From Deinococcus humi (GTDB lineage: Bacteria; Deinococcota; Deinococci; Deinococcales; Deinococcaceae): a stretch of DNA of 8,291 nucleotides. Position 1 is the first letter of the stretch; every line of letters starts with the position of its first letter. Under the pieces are notes generated by a model, which was not told the DNA's origin, did no database searches, and was given only the letters and a program-made list of their open reading frames with translations. Positions 5,923 to 8,291 of the stretch are shown piece by piece. A program made the position numbers and the translations under genes. The stretch lies in contig NZ_JACHFL010000043.1 in NCBI RefSeq assembly GCF_014201875.1, positions 1-8,291 of the forward strand. Reading direction: 5' to 3'.

Positions 5923-6623
5923 GTCAACTGCCTGCTGCCATGCCAGGTGTGTACGGTTCTGGTTCGATCTTCGGAGGTGGGCGGAAACGGTGGTGCGGGT
6001 ATGCTGCTGCAAGTTCGAGACGCGGGCATGTAAGGCTAGAAATTCCTGCGCCCGTTAAGGGTTTTTGAAGCCGATTTGACTCCGTTCCTGTTGTCGGGTG
6101 GAGCGATGAGATTGTTCGATGAGGTTATTGCAGCGCGCCGCCTTGGATGACCTGAATGTGCTCCACAGCGTGGAGCACGGGGAGGGCTCGAATGGCTGCT
6201 CCGTAGCTCCAAAGCTTGCCGGTGTGGATCACCTCTGGGACGACGTAGTTCGCCAAGAGCCTTTCGAGAAAGGTCTTCGCTGCCCCTGTATCCCGCTGAT
6301 CTTGCAGGAGAAGATCCAACACCGCGCCGCATTCGTCGATGGCTCGCCACAACCAGAATTTCTTGCCACTGATCTCGATGCACACCTCATCCAGAAACCA
6401 CCGGGAACCCCGCCCCTGTTCCCGGTGGCGCAACTCTTCGGTCAAGAGCGGGGCGAACTTGATATTCCACTGACGCAGGGTCTCGTGACTGACGTGAATG
6501 CCGCGCTGCTGGAGCAATTTCTGAACATCACGTTGGCTCAGAGAAAAGCGGTGATACAGCCAAAGAGCGTATTGAATGATGCTCAGCGGGAGGGCGGTGG
6601 CGGTAGGGCTTGCGATCAGTCAC
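5911..6623 (-). pseudogene. IS6-family transposase, frameshifted and mutated
   Basis: A GTG at 6623 opens VTDRKPYRHR, a typical start for this transposase type. The frame is then lost near 6590 and resumes as PLSIIQYALWLYHRFSLSQR in the next frame. The catalytic aspartate FLDEV is kept. The second aspartate is replaced: IHTGK instead of IHTDK. A +1 shift in CAAGGCGGCGCGCTGC leads to TAA at 6127-6125, and the NNLIEQSHRSTRQQ segment with the glutamate lies in the following frame. A further TAA interrupts KNP*RAQEFLALHARVSNLQ before the natural TGA at 5911. With at least two frameshifts, one stop and a lost catalytic residue, it cannot be functional. Confidence 0.88.
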
Positions 6624-6668
6624 GGACCCTCAGCCGGTTGTGGCAAGTTGTTGGGGTAGGGTGACGCC

Positions 6669-7387
6669 GTGCTGACCGGTCAGAAACTCCCTGGCTACCG
6701 TTTTCCTCTCATCGTGATCGGCTACGCCGTGTGGTTGTACCACCGCTTCACGCTCAGCTACCGAGCTGTCGAAGAACTGCTGCTGGAACGCGGCATCGTC
6801 GTGACGCGTGAGTCCATTCGAAGCTGGTGCACCAAATTCAGCGACCTCTTGGCCCAGGGTCTCCGCCACCGGGAGGGGACGCCGGGGTTCCCGGTGGTCC
6901 TTGGACGTTACGGCACATGGACATCGGCGGGGTCAAACACTGGCTGTGGCGGGCCGTTGACGAACACGGAGCCGTGCTGGACGTTTTCCTTCAGAAACAT
7001 CGTGATGCAGCCCGCCGCCAAATCGTTCTTCCGCCGTTTGCTGGAGGAGGGGCGACGTGCCAGAGATCATCCACACCGACAAGCTGTGGAGTTATGGTGT
7101 GGCCCTTCGGGAAGTTCCCGTGCTCCACCCCGTGGAGCACGTTCAGGTCATCCAAGGCGGCGCGCTGCAATAATTTGATCGAGCAATCCCACCGCCCCAC
7201 ACGACGCCGTGTTCGTCAGCAGCGAGGGTTCAGGTCACGACCCCGGGCACAGGGTTTTCTGAACCTGCACGCCCGGATCACGAATCTTCATCACCCTGCT
7301 CGCTCCACCGTTCCCGCTCCCGACCGTCGGCATCATCAACAAGCCGCGTTCAAGACCTGGCGAGAAACTGTGTGGCAGGCGGCCTGA
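6669..7387 (+). pseudogene. IS6-family transposase, multiply frameshifted
   Basis: The N-terminal part is intact from GTG 6669: MLTGQKLPGYRFPLIVIGYA, the helix-turn-helix region LLLERGIVVTRESIRSWC and LLAQGLRHRE. Indels then scramble the first catalytic aspartate region (about 6873-6915). DIGGVKHWLWRAVDEHGAVL follows in another frame, then AAKSFFRRLLEE, then VPEIIHTDKLWSYG in a third shift. A +1 shift at CAAGGCGGCGCGCTGC (7153-7168) leads to TAA. NNLIEQSHRPTRR and the C-terminus to TGA 7385-7387 lie in the next frame. At least four shifts relative to the intact IS A protein rule out a normal product. Confidence 0.9.
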
Positions 7388-7408
7388 ACTTCAGGCCGCC
7401 TGCCTTTT
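7376..7408 (+). terminator. Terminator hairpin overlapping the IS B transposase stop codon
   Basis: CAGGCGGCCTGAA (7376-7388) and TTCAGGCCGCCTG (7390-7402) form a 13-bp stem containing TGA (7385-7387), followed by CCTTTT to 7408. Of the three copies this one looks most like a Rho-independent terminator because of its T-run. Confidence 0.7.
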
Positions 7409-7451
7409 GGGATCTCCGCCCCACCTCAGGCTTCAACAACTTGCCATAACC

Positions 7452-7498
7452 CCCGTCGCCTGATCCTGAATTTTGCGGTAGACCTTGCGTCGCTTCAT
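7452..7498 (-). pseudogene. 5' fragment of an unidentified gene cut by IS B
   Basis: An ATG at 7498 follows the stop of the c-di-AMP receptor gene after a single base (TGAAATG), which suggests a translationally coupled second gene. It encodes MKRRKVYRKIQDQATG before the IS B end begins at 7451. The fragment is strongly basic and I do not recognise it. No strong ribosome site is present, consistent with coupling but also with a chance ATG. Confidence 0.35.
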
Positions 7499-7499
7499 T

Positions 7500-7835
7500 T
7501 CAGAGTTTGAGGAACTCCTGGACGCCGAGGACGAACAGGACAGCGCCCCCCACGACAACTTCAATCGGATTGGAATCGACGGTCATCCCTTCGTACTGCT
7601 CAGGGAGGGCCATGCTGGACGAAACCAGGCGGGTTCGGGTGTGGCAAGTCTGCTTGACAACGGTTTTCAGGTCGTCAAGTCGGTCAGGGCTCAGACCAAT
7701 GATCAGGGTGGTGTTGCCTTCGCGGAGAAAGCCGCCACTGCTGGCCAGTTTGGTCGCGTCAAAGGCGTGCTCTCGCAACGCCCGCATCAACGCGGAAGAG
7801 TCTGCATCCTGAACAATGGCGAGGACGAGTTGCAT
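7500..7835 (-). CDS. darA: Cyclic-di-AMP receptor, DarA/PstA (PII-like) family
   Basis: A 111-residue PII-like signal protein expected to form a cytoplasmic trimer that binds c-di-AMP. Diagnostic segments are [10 protein letters not shown] (3-12), [17 protein letters not shown] (27-43), which holds the ligand-binding loop, and [11 protein letters not shown] (93-103). The length equals the family norm. ATG 7835 is chosen over a TTG two codons upstream because a TAAGAT box ends 5 nt before it, suggesting a leaderless transcript. In Firmicutes homologues often sit beside tmk; here the upstream neighbour is a regulator remnant. The downstream neighbour is cut by IS B 48 bp after the stop, so any operon is broken. 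The downstream partners of this receptor are unknown in most bacteria. Confidence 0.93.
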   Translation of the reverse strand: MQLVLAIVQDADSSALMRALREHAFDATKLASSGGFLREGNTTLIIGLSPDRLDDLKTVVKQTCHTRTRLVSSSMALPEQYEGMTVDSNPIEVVVGGAVLFVLGVQEFLKL

Positions 7836-7840
7836 GTCCA

Positions 7841-7870
7841 ATCTTATCAGCCCCGTTTTACGGCTGTCTT
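7841..7870 (-). promoter_or_regulatory. Leaderless promoter of the c-di-AMP receptor gene
   Basis: On the minus strand, AAGACA (7870-7865) resembles a -35 box, and TAAGAT (7846-7841) lies 18 nt later. The -10 ends 5 nt before the ATG, so the first transcribed base should be at or next to the start codon. The spacing is the same as in the toxin-antitoxin operon promoter. Confidence 0.6.
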
Positions 7871-7962
7871 TGCAGGATGGGTCAGTTCCTATGCGGCCAC
7901 GTTCAGGTGGCGGTGGTGACGGTACTGGGCCAGCTTCAGGGCCACAGAAAATGATCAGGGGT

Positions 7963-8028
7963 CACGATACGGATGGGCCCAGGCTGTACGCGAGGCGTAC
8001 GAAAACGAACGTGGTGCAAGCCTGGAGA
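7963..8028. repeat. Degenerate 66-bp repeat, copy 2
   Basis: The partner of 5035-5100. CCAGGCT (7979-7985) pairs with AGCCTGG (8019-8025), and GTAC (7986-7989) with GTGC (8014-8017) across a single bulged A. An internal GTACGC/GCGTAC alternative also exists. It lies in the gap between the c-di-AMP receptor gene and the regulator remnant, a 278-bp stretch (7836-8113) that otherwise holds only the promoter. Confidence 0.5.
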
Positions 8029-8113
8029 TCCGGTTTTAGGGGGGGCGCACTGGGGCGACGTTGGCTGTCGACTCAAGAGAACTGGCGCCACAGACCCCCG
8101 ACCATCCTCAGTC

Positions 8114-8196
8114 TCACAACAGGCCCTGCCGCAACGCCTTGACCGCCGCCTGGGTGCGGTCCGCCGCCTGCAACTTAACCAGCACTTCCTGCACAT
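8114..8196 (-). pseudogene. C-terminal fragment of a NarL/LuxR-type response regulator
   Basis: The minus strand from the IS end at 8196 to TGA at 8114 encodes (N/H)HVQEVLVKLQAADRTQAA then VKALRQGLL. This is the characteristic end of the LuxR-type helix-turn-helix: recognition helix NHV--VL-KL, then DRTQA, then a short final helix. Such proteins are response regulators of two-component systems. Only about 27 residues remain; everything upstream is replaced by the boundary IS6 copy. The receiver domain and kinase gene are not in this window. Confidence 0.75.
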
Positions 8197-8291
8197 GGTT
8201 GTGGCAAGTTGTTGGGGTAGGGTGACGCGGTGCTGAGTGGTCAGAAGCTTCCTGGGTACCGATTCCCTCTCGCCGTGATCGGCTACGCCGT
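8197..8291 (+). mobile_element. IS6-family element, left end only (boundary copy D2)
   Basis: The left end of an IS6-family element, starting with GGTTGTGGCAAGTTGTT at 8197-8213 and running off the right edge. All 95 bases equal the reverse complement of 1-95. It cuts the regulator gene at 8196. The two boundary copies point away from each other. Confidence 0.9.
8230..8291 (+). CDS. IS6-family transposase, N-terminal fragment
   Basis: Starts at GTG 8230 and encodes MLSGQKLPGY followed by RFPLAVIGYAV to the window edge, identical to the fragment at the left boundary. It is part of an IS6-family DDE transposase; the helix-turn-helix and catalytic residues would lie outside the window. Confidence 0.75.
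   Translation, partial: MLSGQKLPGYRFPLAVIGYA

Larger units (their letters stand above)
5856..6635 (-). mobile_element. Decayed IS6-family element (IS C), left end missing
   Basis: The right end GGTTCTGGCAAGTTAAC begins at 5856 and matches 13 of the first 14 bases of the IS A/IS B terminus before diverging. The transposase remnant is on the minus strand. The left terminal repeat is absent because IS B starts at 6636, only about 13 bp past the transposase start, whereas about 33 bp separate start and terminus in IS A. IS C is clearly diverged from IS A and IS B at the protein level and is a different IS6 subtype. It sits in the same orientation as IS A, with the toxin-antitoxin operon between them. 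Confidence 0.82.
6636..7451 (+). mobile_element. IS6-family element with decayed transposase (IS B)
   Basis: An 816-bp element close to IS A. Its ends are GGTTGTGGCAAGTTGTT (6636-6652) and AACAACTTGCCATAACC (7435-7451), with one mismatch between them. The outside 8 bp (CCTCAGCC and CCCGTCGC) do not match, so there is no target duplication. It truncates IS C on its left and a small minus-strand gene at 7452 on its right. Its transposase is broken but both ends look usable, so it could still be moved by the intact IS A enzyme. Confidence 0.9.

Noticed and set aside
6119..6664. A 181-codon plus-strand frame across IS C and the IS B end
   Set aside because: It is antisense to the recognisable IS6 transposase remnant and runs across the IS C/IS B junction, so it is a shadow frame.
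7485..7919. A 144-codon plus-strand frame over the c-di-AMP receptor gene
   Set aside because: It is antisense to a gene with clear DarA family motifs and a good promoter.
7889..7955. A minus-strand frame of about 20 codons ending [18 protein letters not shown]
   Set aside because: The sequence looks protein-like and might be a transposase tail, but a stop lies just upstream and no start, ribosome site or family match can be shown.
1..8291. CRISPR array, tRNA or rRNA
   Set aside because: No regularly spaced short repeats, cloverleaf-type sequence or rRNA-like stretch was seen on either strand.

Overview
The window is GC-rich, insertion-sequence-loaded DNA that most resembles the accessory genome of a Deinococcus-type bacterium. 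This assignment is an inference from four things: the style of the IS6-family and IS5-family transposases, two leaderless-looking promoters with a TANNNT box 5 nt before the ATG, a c-di-AMP receptor gene, and secreted proteins with alanine-rich signal peptides. No rRNA, tRNA or CRISPR array was seen.

Layout. Positions 1-95 and 8197-8291 are perfect reverse complements of each other. Both are the left end of the same IS6-family element pointing outward, so the window is bounded by two copies of one repeat. Next to the left copy is the 5' part of an IS5-family element (96-646), its transposase cut off by the IS6 end. From 718 to about 4213 lies the only gene block with intact non-mobile genes: an exported two-domain protein (718-1539), a membrane-anchored endonuclease/exonuclease/phosphatase-family hydrolase (1589-2617), a 396-bp AT-richer intergenic region with a promoter and a terminator-like hairpin, a second exported two-domain protein paralogous to the first (3014-4003), a strong hairpin, and the first 38 codons of a small lipoprotein. 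IS A (4214-5022), a complete IS6-family element with an intact transposase, interrupts that lipoprotein.

Right half. A HigB/HigA-like toxin-antitoxin operon on the minus strand (5790-5108) sits between IS A and a decayed IS6-family element, IS C (5856-6635). IS B (6636-7451), another decayed IS6-family element with good terminal repeats, abuts and truncates IS C. Beyond it come a c-di-AMP receptor gene on the minus strand (7835-7500), the first 15-16 codons of a gene cut by IS B, a 278-bp gap with a degenerate repeat also found beside the antitoxin, and the last 27 codons of a NarL/LuxR-type regulator cut by the right boundary IS.

How it fits together. The region looks assembled by repeated IS6-family events: none of the internal IS6 copies has a visible 8-bp target duplication, and four chromosomal or IS genes are cut exactly at IS6 ends. 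The clearest functional units are the exported-protein/hydrolase cluster, whose role I cannot name, the toxin-antitoxin operon and the c-di-AMP receptor. The less explained items are the paralogous two-domain secreted proteins, the long structured leader before the second of them, a stop-codon-overlapping hairpin kept with compensatory changes in three IS6 elements, a frameshift shared by two diverged IS6 elements, and a two-copy structured repeat.
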